Shown one piece after another: positions 46,976 to 55,176 of a DNA stretch of 64,000 bases. Within the stretch, counting starts at the first letter, position 1; every line of letters begins with the position of its first letter. Source of the stretch: Bacillota bacterium (GTDB lineage Bacteria; Bacillota; Clostridia; Lachnospirales; Lachnospiraceae); assembly GCA_023407575.1 (NCBI GenBank), contig JAEYLX010000019.1, forward strand, positions 247,440 to 311,439. Direction: 5' to 3'. The notes below the pieces were generated by a model. The model made no database searches. It saw only the letters and a program-made list of their open reading frames with translations, and was not told where the DNA came from. A program made the translations under genes and the position numbers.

Positions 46976-48301
46976 CTATTCTGTCGTAAGTAGTGTATTC
47001 CAATCCTCAAATGCTTTTGCTCTTCCTTCCACCGGGGTCAATTGTCCATCAAAGACTGCCTGACAGGTCTGGGCTGATATGGTCCAGAAATAAGATATTC
47101 TTGATACTGAGGGCATTGGATAGGAATATGCAAATTGTTCTACAAACGGTTTAATTAACTCATCTTCGGATAACCCCTTAATCTGGCTAACATCCTTTAA
47201 GGTAGTAATCTTATTTGCTTTTTCATACATCAGTCCGGCAGCTTCTTCTGACACTAAAAACTGCGCTAACAGCTGTGCAGCAATTGGATATTTTGTAAAG
47301 GCGGAAACATGAGCATTTTGAACACCTGCAAAAGGTGTTAGCTCCTTTCCTTGATAGGTCGGAAGTGGTGCTACTCCAAAGTTTACTCCACTTTCCTTAA
47401 AAGTAGTGATATCCCAAGGTCCAGATATTTCATAGGCTACTTTGCCTTCTGTAAATTGATTTTTAAGAAAGCTTACATTTCCAAGGTCAATGGCCGAAAT
47501 TGGCATTATTTCTTTTAAACTACTTACCAGCTCTAACCCTTGTTCAAATTCTTTCGTGTCAAAGCCCGGATTATCTTCATCCGTCCCATTTTCACCAAAT
47601 ACCTGGAACCCAAAGGCACTTAGCATCGGATAAATCTTATAACCATCACCAATGGTCATTAAGAAATAGAAAATATTATTAGTAGGATCATTATATTCTT
47701 TTGCTTTCTCTATAATTTCTTCCAAGGTTTTTGCGGGCTGTTCTCCAACAATGTCCTTATTATAGAAAAGACAACTGGTCTCTAATGAAATTGGCACACC
47801 ATAAAGCTTATTGTCAGCGGCAGTTACAGTAGCAATACCTACTTCATTAATTCTCTCCTTTAAATCTGCTGCAATACGATCATCCAGTTCTAAGAATAAG
47901 CCTGAACTTACACCGTGCTGGAAGGAATCGTGCGGGCTCATAAAGATGTCTGCGCCAGTCCCTGCCGGACCACTTAAAGCGATTTTATCGATTGCGCCAA
48001 GCCCTACTTCTTCTACCGTAACAGGAACCCCGTATTCTTCCTCGAATCTAGCAGCAACAGCTTCACCAAATTCCACATCCGGTGTCCAATAAACAAGTTT
48101 TGCTCCCTCTTCGGGAACCAAGGCTTCCTCTTCAGGTACGTTAGTTACATCTTCCGCAGCGCCTTCTGCCGCAGCTTTTGTAACATCCTTTGATGCCTGT
48201 TCAGTAGGTAATGTCCCTTCCTCCGTAGGTATCTCACGTTTACAACCAGTTAACAAAAACAACATGGATAAAAGTACTATTGCTGTAAAATATCGTTTCA
48301 T
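46976..48301 (-). CDS. Maltodextrin ABC transporter binding lipoprotein (MalE-like)
   Basis: 441 residues. Lipobox LLTGC with Cys20, an Ala/Glu-rich linker, then a family 1 binding-protein fold resembling MalE/cyclodextrin-binding proteins (KIALSGPAGTGADIFMSPHD is a MalE hallmark; YEISGPWDITTFKESG near the hinge). Captures maltodextrins for MalFG. AAGGGG lies upstream of the ATG. Between malG-like and amylase genes. Confidence 0.92.
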   Translation of the reverse strand: MKRYFTAIVLLSMLFLLTGCKREIPTEEGTLPTEQASKDVTKAAAEGAAEDVTNVPEEEALVPEEGAKLVYWTPDVEFGEAVAARFEEEYGVPVTVEEVGLGAIDKIALSGPAGTGADIFMSPHDSFQHGVSSGLFLELDDRIAADLKERINEVGIATVTAADNKLYGVPISLETSCLFYNKDIVGEQPAKTLEEIIEKAKEYNDPTNNIFYFLMTIGDGYKIYPMLSAFGFQVFGENGTDEDNPGFDTKEFEQGLELVSSLKEIMPISAIDLGNVSFLKNQFTEGKVAYEISGPWDITTFKESGVNFGVAPLPTYQGKELTPFAGVQNAHVSAFTKYPIAAQLLAQFLVSEEAAGLMYEKANKITTLKDVSQIKGLSEDELIKPFVEQFAYSYPMPSVSRISYFWTISAQTCQAVFDGQLTPVEGRAKAFEDWNTLLTTE

Positions 48302-48327
48302 TATATTTACCCCTTCCTTTCTTGAAT

Positions 48328-49152
48328 TTATTCCTTATTAGCACCGGCAGAAATTCCTTCCACCAGGTATTTTTGAAAAAACAGATACAAGATTGTGATT
48401 GGTACTGCAATTAAAACCGCACCTGATGCAAACAACGTAAAGTTATCATTTTCATTACCGGCAATCATGGTATATAGCCCCACCGCAATCGTTCTTGTCT
48501 TTTCTCCTGTAAACAAGAGATTTGGTAGGATGTAATCCATCCAGGGCATCATGAACTGTGAAACAGCGCAGTAGACGATGATAGGCTTTGATAAAGGTAA
48601 GATGATTTTTATAAATGTTGTCAGCTTGGAGCTGCCATCAATGTAAGCCGCTTCATCCATTGATAATGGAATACCATCCAGATATCCCTTGACCAGCCAA
48701 ACATTATAAGGAATTGCTCCTGCGGAATATACCAGTACCAAAGATAAAACTGATTTATTCAGTCCAAAGGTAATAAACAAAGTGTAGATTGCAGTCATTG
48801 ATAAAAAACTTGGGAACATGGATAACAATAACATTGCCATAAGTCCCGTCCTGCGTCCTTTAAACTGAAACCTTGATACCGTCCAGGCAGTTATCATTAT
48901 TAATAGTACCGATACAAATGAATTCAGTAAGGCAATGGATAACGTATTCTTAAACCATATCACATAATCCGTTTCTTTAAATAAATTAATGTAATTATTC
49001 CAGGTTAGCGATTTGGGTATTAACGAAGAGGACATTAAGCTTCTTCCTTCATGAAAGGAGGACATTACAATCCAGCTTACCGGAACAAGTACGATGATAC
49101 ACATTAGTATTAATTCCAAATGGACTAAGAATGCTTTGATTCGTTTCTTCAT
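48328..49152 (-). CDS. Maltodextrin ABC transporter permease (MalG-like)
   Basis: 274 residues, six predicted helices. EAA loop SMDEAAYIDGSSKLTTFIKIILPLSKP. Partner of MalF-like, starting 2 bp after its stop codon. GGAGG lies 7 bases before the ATG. No ATPase gene in the operon. Confidence 0.94.
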   Translation of the reverse strand: MKKRIKAFLVHLELILMCIIVLVPVSWIVMSSFHEGRSLMSSSLIPKSLTWNNYINLFKETDYVIWFKNTLSIALLNSFVSVLLIMITAWTVSRFQFKGRRTGLMAMLLLSMFPSFLSMTAIYTLFITFGLNKSVLSLVLVYSAGAIPYNVWLVKGYLDGIPLSMDEAAYIDGSSKLTTFIKIILPLSKPIIVYCAVSQFMMPWMDYILPNLLFTGEKTRTIAVGLYTMIAGNENDNFTLFASGAVLIAVPITILYLFFQKYLVEGISAGANKE

Positions 49153-49154
49153 CC

Positions 49155-50489
49155 TTACACCTCCTTAAAAGCTTTGGTTCGCTTAAAGTTCCAAAAGGAA
49201 ACCGCTGCAATCAGTATAAATAAAATAATACACATTACTGCTGCCATATCATAAATCTGATGATTCAAGGTTAATTTATAAATCCAGGAGATTAAGATGT
49301 CGGTATCTCCGGCAAGCTGGTAATTCGGATTTACCGGTCCGCCTTCTGTCAAGAAATATATAGCTCCAAAACTGTTAAAGTTACCTGCAAAATTCATAAC
49401 CAGCAAAGGCCCTGTTGCTTTTAATACCAATGGGAGGGTAATCCGTTTAAAAACCTGAAAGGAACCAGCACCATCAATTTCAGCTGCTTCATAAATTCCT
49501 TTATCCATGTTGGATAGAATACCCTGTATCATAATCATAAACATAGGAAAACCCATCCAGAGATTAACTAAGATTACTGTAATCTTAGCTAATAGTGCAT
49601 CTGTGAGAAACGGGATTCTTTGGTCCGTCAGCCCTAAATCAATAAATAGCTGCCCTAGCGGACCAAATTGCCCATTCAGCAAATTCTTAAAGACCAGAAG
49701 ACTGATCATCTGTGGAAATGCCCACGGAAGAATCATGATGCTGCGGTAGAGAGACTTATGTTTTACAAACTTACTATTTAATAAAATAGCTTGGAACATC
49801 CCAACAAAGTAAGTGGAAAAGGTGGTACATACCGCCCAGATCAAGGTCCATAACAGTACGGATAAAAAGGTATTGGACCAAATCGGTGCTTGAAATAGTT
49901 TTATGAAATTATCAAAGCCAACCCAGTCCACTAAGGAAGCTGGTGGCAAATGGTTTTTATTATAATTCGTAAACGCCGTCAAAACAGAAAAGAGAATTGG
50001 CATTAAAACTACAAAGATAATTAATAAAATAATTGGTGCTAACACTATGTAAGGAAAATATTTTGAATAGTTTTTTTTTGCTGACTGCCCTACTGCTAGC
50101 AACTGTCTACTCTCTTGTACCTTGCAACTAAGATAAGCATCTCTTATATTCCATACATAAACCACTATAAAGAGTAGAAGGACCAGAATTGTAATAATTC
50201 CACCAATCAATAGCATGGTTGAATGATCCCCACCTCTGGCACCCGCTTTGCTCCCCAAAGTGATAAAGCCCCAAATACCCTTTGTAAAATATCCCCCATG
50301 CAAACGAATACTAAACTTTGGCACCAACCCAAAGAAATATTCAATCCAATAGCCAGTTCTTAACTCAATGCCCAGGAGGAGTACCTGAATAAGGAAAAAC
50401 AACAACCCTTTAACTCTTTGCCTGCCAATAAAAAATTGTCCTGATCCCCACAGGAATATTGACAGAAACATTGCCTTTTTTGCTTTCAT
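49155..50489 (-). CDS. Maltodextrin ABC transporter permease (MalF-like)
   Basis: 444 residues. An N-terminal extension of about 140 residues with two or more extra helices precedes the standard six-helix permease core, as in MalF proteins of Firmicutes. EAA loop GIYEAAEIDGAGSFQVFKRITLP. First gene of the operon MalF-MalG-MalE-GH13-CBM26. GGAGG precedes the ATG inside a small palindrome (GGAGGACCTCC). Divergent from its LacI regulator. Confidence 0.94.
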   Translation of the reverse strand: MKAKKAMFLSIFLWGSGQFFIGRQRVKGLLFFLIQVLLLGIELRTGYWIEYFFGLVPKFSIRLHGGYFTKGIWGFITLGSKAGARGGDHSTMLLIGGIITILVLLLFIVVYVWNIRDAYLSCKVQESRQLLAVGQSAKKNYSKYFPYIVLAPIILLIIFVVLMPILFSVLTAFTNYNKNHLPPASLVDWVGFDNFIKLFQAPIWSNTFLSVLLWTLIWAVCTTFSTYFVGMFQAILLNSKFVKHKSLYRSIMILPWAFPQMISLLVFKNLLNGQFGPLGQLFIDLGLTDQRIPFLTDALLAKITVILVNLWMGFPMFMIMIQGILSNMDKGIYEAAEIDGAGSFQVFKRITLPLVLKATGPLLVMNFAGNFNSFGAIYFLTEGGPVNPNYQLAGDTDILISWIYKLTLNHQIYDMAAVMCIILFILIAAVSFWNFKRTKAFKEV

Positions 50490-50636
50490 AGGAGGTCCTC
50501 CAAACAGTGAACTTTATTATTTAACTTAACCGCTTAATTTAATTATAATTTAGCATCTTATCAATCATATGTCAAGTGATATTGCACAATATTTTCGTAT
50601 ATTTTCTGTATTTATTATGCGTTTTATACTAATTTT

Positions 50637-50661
50637 AACTTAACAAAGTTTTTGTTAAGTT
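50637..50661. promoter_or_regulatory. Predicted MalR-type operator, perfect inverted repeat
   Basis: Arms AACTTAACAAA (50637-50647) and TTTGTTAAGTT (50651-50661) with a 3-base spacer, in the divergent promoter between the transporter operon and its LacI gene. Single half-sites AACTTAAC (50523-50530) and GTTAAGTT (50721-50728) flank it at 107 and 60 bases, so several repressor dimers may bind. Confidence 0.6.
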
Positions 50662-50790
50662 GTTTAAAAATCTCTAGAAAGCCATTGAAATAAGACATTT
50701 TTAATGTACTTACTTTTAATGTTAAGTTGATGAAATAAATTGTACATTTTTATAGTGAATGCCTGTAATCGGGACCTATTTTTGTCCATA

Positions 50791-50820
50791 TTGTATTTCC
50801 TCCCTGTTCTATGATAAAAT
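50791..50820 (+). promoter_or_regulatory. Promoter of the starch-locus LacI gene
   Basis: TTGTAT (50791-50796), 18 bases, TAAAAT (50815-50820), 46 bases before ATG 50866. The remainder of the 376-base gap 50490-50865 holds the operator set and no gene. Confidence 0.45.
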
Positions 50821-50865
50821 GATATAATGTTTAAAGGTAATTTCTCAAAAAGGAGACTTGCTCAT

Positions 50866-51798
50866 ATGAAAAGAGAAAAGGTTACAATGAAGGACATTGC
50901 AAAGGAACTAGGTCTATCCCTAGCCACTGTTTCCTATGTTTTGAACCATTCCGATAAAGAAAAAATCAGTCATGACACCAGAATTAAGGTTATGGAAACA
51001 GCCAAAAAACTTGGCTATGTGCCTAATCAAACAGCAAAGTCTCTGGCAAAAAATCGAAGCAATCTAGTTGGCATAATTGTTAATCTAAGTAATAATGCCT
51101 CCTCCTATATGAAACAACAAGCCCTGGATCTGGCAAGTGAACTTCAGCAACAGATTTATGAAGCTGGTTATGATACCATCCTTTCCATTGCTTATGAATT
51201 GGAGGATATCCAGATTACTTATAAGCATTCTCTGGAAGCCGTCTTTATTATTGATGTTAGCGAGAAAGCGCTTCGTAAAATTACAAAGCATTATTACGTT
51301 CCCTTAATCTTTCTGGATTGTGATTTTGATGAAGGTTTATTTTATAAAATACTACCCGATTATCAAACTATATTACCAGAGGCAAAGAAGCTTCTGAACG
51401 ATGATAGCCCTTATTTAATTATGGATCATATTATTAATGACAGAATAAAGGAGCAAATTACTGAACAATTCCGCAAAGAGGATGTATTTATTCATAGAAA
51501 CACTTCTAACCTAAAGGAATTCCTGTCCGGTAAGACTAACCGCAAAGGTATTGTCATCGGTGATTTATTGGGTGTTCAGGTCGAGCGATATGTGGACAAC
51601 AGCAATATCTTAGTAATATCCACAAATCCTGCCAATGATCTATTACTTTCAGATACCAAGCGAATAACCATCAGCAACACCCAGAAAGCTCAAGTAGCTG
51701 TTGCAATATTAAAGAAATTAATCGCACTGGATTACGACGAACATTCCAGAACGAGAATCCTCCTATTACCTGATCCACCAAAAGAACTTGTAATGTAG
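50866..51798 (+). CDS. LacI family regulator of the starch/maltodextrin operon
   Basis: 310 residues, a little short for LacI. Helix-turn-helix VTMKDIAKELGLSLATVSYVLNHSD and hinge VPNQTAKSLAKNRSN are clear. The effector domain is diverged: it is shorter, and the usual C-terminal conserved TT(I/V)xxP segment is replaced by KRITISNTQKAQVAV. Probably a maltose- or maltodextrin-responsive repressor of the divergent operon. ATG 50866 has AAGGAG upstream; an ATG 39 bases earlier lacks one. Confidence 0.9.
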   Translation: MKREKVTMKDIAKELGLSLATVSYVLNHSDKEKISHDTRIKVMETAKKLGYVPNQTAKSLAKNRSNLVGIIVNLSNNASSYMKQQALDLASELQQQIYEAGYDTILSIAYELEDIQITYKHSLEAVFIIDVSEKALRKITKHYYVPLIFLDCDFDEGLFYKILPDYQTILPEAKKLLNDDSPYLIMDHIINDRIKEQITEQFRKEDVFIHRNTSNLKEFLSGKTNRKGIVIGDLLGVQVERYVDNSNILVISTNPANDLLLSDTKRITISNTQKAQVAVAILKKLIALDYDEHSRTRILLLPDPPKELVM

Positions 51799-51881
51799 CT
51801 ACTCTTGTTAAATGCCTTGTTATTTTCACTTGTTTTGACAAAAGATTATCAGAATTCTATCTTATTTACTGCTAATTTGTT

Positions 51882-51908
51882 ACATTTTAAGAGAGTGGGC
51901 ATATGATA
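51882..51908 (+). promoter_or_regulatory. Possible mother-cell sporulation promoter (AC-16-CATATGATA)
   Basis: CATATGATA (51900-51908) fits the sigma-K -10 consensus CATAnnnTA, with AC (51882-51883) 16 bases upstream. Consensus from Bacillus; in this clade the assignment is inference. It precedes the first of two Cys-rich paralogs by about 60 bases. Confidence 0.35.
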
Positions 51909-51969
51909 TATTAGGACCCTAGCTCAAATGATAGGAAATCCGTGCAGAATTTATAGGAGGAATTTAAAT

Positions 51970-52284
51970 ATGACAATGGAAGAACTTTGTAAATATATCG
52001 GTCAGACCGTTATTATTTTTACTACCAGTGGTGGTGCTTCCGGATGTGGATTTACCGGTGTTTTATTACGAGTAAATCCTTGTTTTTGTACCCTTGTAAA
52101 CAGACTCGGTTCCAGCCCTTCCAATCCATTAAGTGAGACAATTTGTGGTGATAGAAGAAATGGGAACGGTAATGGAAACGGAAGAGATTGCAGAGATATC
52201 GACGACCGACCTGTATATACCGTAGGATCAGTTTGTGATATTCCATTGGATAGAATAGCTGCTTTTTGTCACAATGCTATCTAG
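51970..52284 (+). CDS. Cys-rich small protein, first of a tandem paralog pair (spore-coat-like candidate)
   Basis: 104 residues from ATG 51970 (AGGAGG upstream). No signal peptide. Core TVIIFTTSGGASGCGFTGVLL, RVNPCFCTLVN, a Gly/Asn/Arg spacer (GNGNGNGRD), and C-terminal VCDIPLDRIAAFCHNAI. Six or so cysteines. The strand pattern V.IFTTSG-GVLL.V-D IPLDRIAAF recalls the small Sm-like barrels of DUF2642-type spore proteins, but this is by eye. 63% or more of the core matches the next gene. Function unknown; a role in coat assembly is inferred from promoter-like boxes and cysteines. Confidence 0.75.
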   Translation: MTMEELCKYIGQTVIIFTTSGGASGCGFTGVLLRVNPCFCTLVNRLGSSPSNPLSETICGDRRNGNGNGNGRDCRDIDDRPVYTVGSVCDIPLDRIAAFCHNAI

Positions 52285-52287
52285 GCT

Positions 52288-52314
52288 ATATAAACACAGG
52301 AAACCCATACAATA
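52288..52314 (+). promoter_or_regulatory. Possible mother-cell sporulation promoter (ATA-15-CATACAATA)
   Basis: CATACAATA (52306-52314) fits both sigma-E (CATACAAT) and sigma-K (CATAnnnTA) -10 boxes, with ATA (52288-52290) 15 bases upstream. It starts right after the first paralog's stop codon and would give the second paralog its own transcript. Confidence 0.35.
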
Positions 52315-52369
52315 TTTGTTATGTGGTGAATTATTTATTTAATGTGTAAAGTAAGAATGGAGGATTTAT

Positions 52370-52783
52370 ATGTCTAGTAGAAGTAATAATGGAAGCTGTA
52401 GCCAGAGTGGCAATTGTAATCAGCGCTTAGCTAACCATATCAGTAGATTTCTTGGAGAAACTGTAACTATCTTTACCACCAGCGGTGGTGCTTCCGGTTG
52501 TGGCTTTACCGGTGTAGTTCTATCTGTAAATCAGTGTTTTTGCCGCCTTGTTACAGAACAAGGTATGGCACCATCCAATCCACTTTCAGAAAGTATTTGC
52601 GGTAATAACTTTAATAATAACGGTTTTAACAACAATAACTTTAATAACAATAATGATTTTTCAGGTGTTAGAGGCTGCAGTACTGGTAATGGAAGAGGCG
52701 GTCGTGACAATTGTCGTCAAACTGGCTCCGTATGTGATATCCCCATCGACTGTATCGCAGCTTTCTGCCATAACGCAGTTTAG
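52370..52783 (+). CDS. Cys-rich small protein with Asn-rich insert, second tandem paralog
   Basis: 137 residues, ATG 52370 with GGAGG upstream. N-terminal Ser/Asn/Cys-rich head (SSRSNNGSCSQSGNCN), then the shared core TIFTTSGGASGCGFTGVVLSVNQCFC and SNPLSESICG, an Asn/Phe-rich insert (about 78-98, repeats of FNNN), and C-terminal VCDIPIDCIAAFCHNAV. About eight to nine cysteines. Differs from the first copy mainly by the head and the insert, the parts expected to evolve fast in a structural protein. Likely spore- or surface-associated; unproven. Confidence 0.78.
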   Translation: MSSRSNNGSCSQSGNCNQRLANHISRFLGETVTIFTTSGGASGCGFTGVVLSVNQCFCRLVTEQGMAPSNPLSESICGNNFNNNGFNNNNFNNNNDFSGVRGCSTGNGRGGRDNCRQTGSVCDIPIDCIAAFCHNAV

Positions 52784-52819
52784 AGCTTTCATCTAGATTA
52801 CCTAGAGGAAAGAACGAAT

Positions 52820-52900
52820 AACAGCTTCCCTCTCTCTGGTTGACCGACACCTTGCTTTTTATAAGCTAATCTGTCAAACAGTGTATTATGGGAAGCTGTT
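52820..52900 (+). terminator. Terminator of the Cys-rich gene pair
   Basis: AACAGCTTCCC (52820-52830) pairs with GGGAAGCTGTT (52890-52900), 11 bp, around a 59-base loop, followed by TTCTTTCTTTT. Confidence 0.6.
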
Positions 52901-52930
52901 TTCTTTCTTTTGCAGAGGTTCTATTAACCA

Positions 52931-54442
52931 TCAGAAATTGCAGATTAAGTCAACACATACAATATATGTTTTTTTATCATTCCCTTCATAAGAACAGGAA
53001 AGTGTTTTACAGAGACCACCCGTAGCGGTTGAAATATATTCATAGGAGGTATACCACTCTCCTTTATTACTAAGTGCTTGTCTAAAGTACTTCTTTGATC
53101 CATGATGATCCCCAGGCATGGCAGGCTTAAAGTTCTCATCCTGTTCAATGGAAAGCTCCGGATTCATAATAGTATGGCTTATCTGATATCCCTCTCCATC
53201 TATAACATAGACACACTCAAAGTCCTTATGTTCCTTTATAATCTCTTCCAAGGTTTTATCGATGGCAGTTTCATTCGAAGCGGGTTTTAATAAATCAAAT
53301 AACTTTTTTTGCAGGCTCTCTTCTAATTTGTTGGTATCTATAGGTACTGCATTATTTATAGACTGATTCTTTAACCGATATCTTGACATAACCTTCTTTA
53401 AATGCGCAGAAGATTCTGCTAAATTCGTAATGCCTGCACAGTTCTCTTGTGCATAAGCAGCATTATCCTGCACTACACTGGAGATTTCAGTAATTATCTT
53501 AGAAGTATTCTTTAAGCTATCTGCCTGTACCTCTGAAACCTCTGCAATATCTGTACACAATTTAGTTACGTCATTAATTGATGTTTCGATACTACGAAAG
53601 CTTTCCGAGGTCTTATTCGCAGTAACCACACTTATTTCCGCAGTCTTAATGCTATTTTCAATTAATTGGGACGTTTGACTCACTGCATCCGTACACCTTT
53701 GCGCTAACACTCCGACTTCACTTGCAACCACACTGAACCCCCTTCCATACTCACCTGCACGAGCAGCTTCAATGGCAGCATTTAAGGCAAGAAGCTTTGT
53801 CTGACCTGCAATATCACTAATAATCGTTACAATATGTGAAATGTCATCGGAAGAGGATTTCACTTCCTGAATGGAAGTAAGCATTTGGTCCATATATTTG
53901 CTGCCGGTATTTGCAGCTTGTTGAATTAAGTTAATATTATCTGCTGCTGCTTTGGCATTTACTGCATTATTTGAAGTTTGTTCCGTAATATCATAGATTG
54001 TATTTGTCAAATCGGTAATTAGCTGCGCCTGTTCTAATGCATTTTTAGCAATCCTCGTAGAGCCTTGTTCCACCTGACTACACATTTTGTCTACCTCAGC
54101 AGTTAAATGGTTAATCTCTTCAAAGGAACTGTTAAGTGAATGCTTGATTTTATGAAGTGCATTTTTTATCGGTAGAAAATCGCCAACATAGTTAATATCT
54201 TTTGTTGAAGAAACTGCCATGTTGCCGGCAGATAGGTGGGATAGGATATGTGCAATTTCATTAATGTATCCATTAAAAGCTGTACTGATCTGATTGATGT
54301 CTGTTGCTAAATCACCAAGAAACGTATAATTTTCGTTACTAATTGAAATATCCAGGTTACCCTTAACTAATTGATGCGTACTATTGATTAATTCACTTGC
54401 TTCCAATGTTATCTTATCTAATTCCTTATTTCTCCTTAGCAT
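52931..54442 (-). CDS. Soluble methyl-accepting chemotaxis protein with C-terminal Cache-like sensor
   Basis: 503 residues with no membrane helix. N-terminal HAMP-like helices (about 1-95), the chemoreceptor signalling coiled coil with tip KLLALNAAIEAARAGEYGRG (about 210-235), and a C-terminal domain (about 395-503, FECVYVIDGEGYQISH, YFRQALSNKGEWYTSYEYIS) that resembles half of a Cache/PDC sensor. Placing the sensor behind the signalling domain is unusual. GGGAGG lies upstream of the ATG. It may sense an internal metabolite. Confidence 0.85.
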   Translation of the reverse strand: MLRRNKELDKITLEASELINSTHQLVKGNLDISISNENYTFLGDLATDINQISTAFNGYINEIAHILSHLSAGNMAVSSTKDINYVGDFLPIKNALHKIKHSLNSSFEEINHLTAEVDKMCSQVEQGSTRIAKNALEQAQLITDLTNTIYDITEQTSNNAVNAKAAADNINLIQQAANTGSKYMDQMLTSIQEVKSSSDDISHIVTIISDIAGQTKLLALNAAIEAARAGEYGRGFSVVASEVGVLAQRCTDAVSQTSQLIENSIKTAEISVVTANKTSESFRSIETSINDVTKLCTDIAEVSEVQADSLKNTSKIITEISSVVQDNAAYAQENCAGITNLAESSAHLKKVMSRYRLKNQSINNAVPIDTNKLEESLQKKLFDLLKPASNETAIDKTLEEIIKEHKDFECVYVIDGEGYQISHTIMNPELSIEQDENFKPAMPGDHHGSKKYFRQALSNKGEWYTSYEYISTATGGLCKTLSCSYEGNDKKTYIVCVDLICNF

Positions 54443-54560
54443 ATTTCCTCCCCCAGATACAGAACATCCTTATAACTACCAATATTTTTTGCTAAATCGC
54501 ATCCATCTTGAATATTTATTTCAAAAAAATAAATACATATAAAAAAATAATTACATATAA

Positions 54561-54599
54561 AAAAAAGCAACAAGACATATCCAGCCTCGTTGCTTTTTT
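54561..54599. terminator. Bidirectional rho-independent terminator
   Basis: AAAAAAGCAAC (54561-54571) pairs perfectly with GTTGCTTTTTT (54589-54599) around a 17-base loop. Lies about 60 bases downstream of ridA on the minus strand and ahead of the chemoreceptor promoter. Confidence 0.85.
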
Positions 54600-54659
54600 A
54601 TACTATATATTACAACACATATCTTGTCAATAACAGAAGAAAAATGGTGCTGCTTTGTA

Positions 54660-55034
54660 TTAGATAACTGCTATTACTTCTACTTCACAGAGCACATCCT
54701 TAGGTAACTTTGCAACAGCCACGCAGGATCTCGCAGGTTTACCAGTAAAGTACTGTGAGTAGATTTCATTGAAGGCTACAAAATCATCCATGTTTTTGAG
54801 AAAGCAAGTGGTTTTAATAACCTGTTCAAATGTTGCTCCTGCCTCTTTTAAAATTGCTTCAATATTCTTCATAACCTGCAGGGCTTGTTCCTTTATTTCT
54901 CCCTCAACAACTTGTCCATTGGCGGGATCAATTGGAATCTGTCCCGATGTAAATAAAAGATTGCCTTGCATTAATGCCTGAGAATATGGTCCGATAGCAG
55001 CTGGTGCCTTATCCGTCTGAATTACTTGAAACAT
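54660..55034 (-). CDS. ridA: RidA family reactive intermediate/imine deaminase
   Basis: 124 residues from ATG 55034 (GGAGG 5 bases upstream). Hydrolyses reactive enamine/imine intermediates such as 2-aminoacrylate. Family features: QTDKAPAAIGPYSQA at the start, LFTSGQIPIDP, and the substrate-binding Arg in KPARSCVAVAKLPKD, followed by VEVIAVI. Monocistronic after the LCP gene, with a short inverted repeat upstream. Confidence 0.95.
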   Translation of the reverse strand: MFQVIQTDKAPAAIGPYSQALMQGNLLFTSGQIPIDPANGQVVEGEIKEQALQVMKNIEAILKEAGATFEQVIKTTCFLKNMDDFVAFNEIYSQYFTGKPARSCVAVAKLPKDVLCEVEVIAVI

Positions 55035-55059
55035 AAAAACCTCCATTCTTACCGTAACT

Positions 55060-55084
55060 GTGAATATGCAGAAACCATATTCAC
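55060..55084. promoter_or_regulatory. Inverted repeat upstream of ridA
   Basis: GTGAATATG (55060-55068) with CATATTCAC (55076-55084), 9-bp arms and a 7-base spacer, 26 bases before the ridA start. May be an operator or an mRNA hairpin; no T run follows. Confidence 0.35.
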
Positions 55085-55176
55085 CTATTACTTTGCATAC
55101 TTAATTTTAATCTATTATAGAGATTAAATATGCAGAAATCAAGAACAATTACATTATTGGAAAATCACGTATTCTG

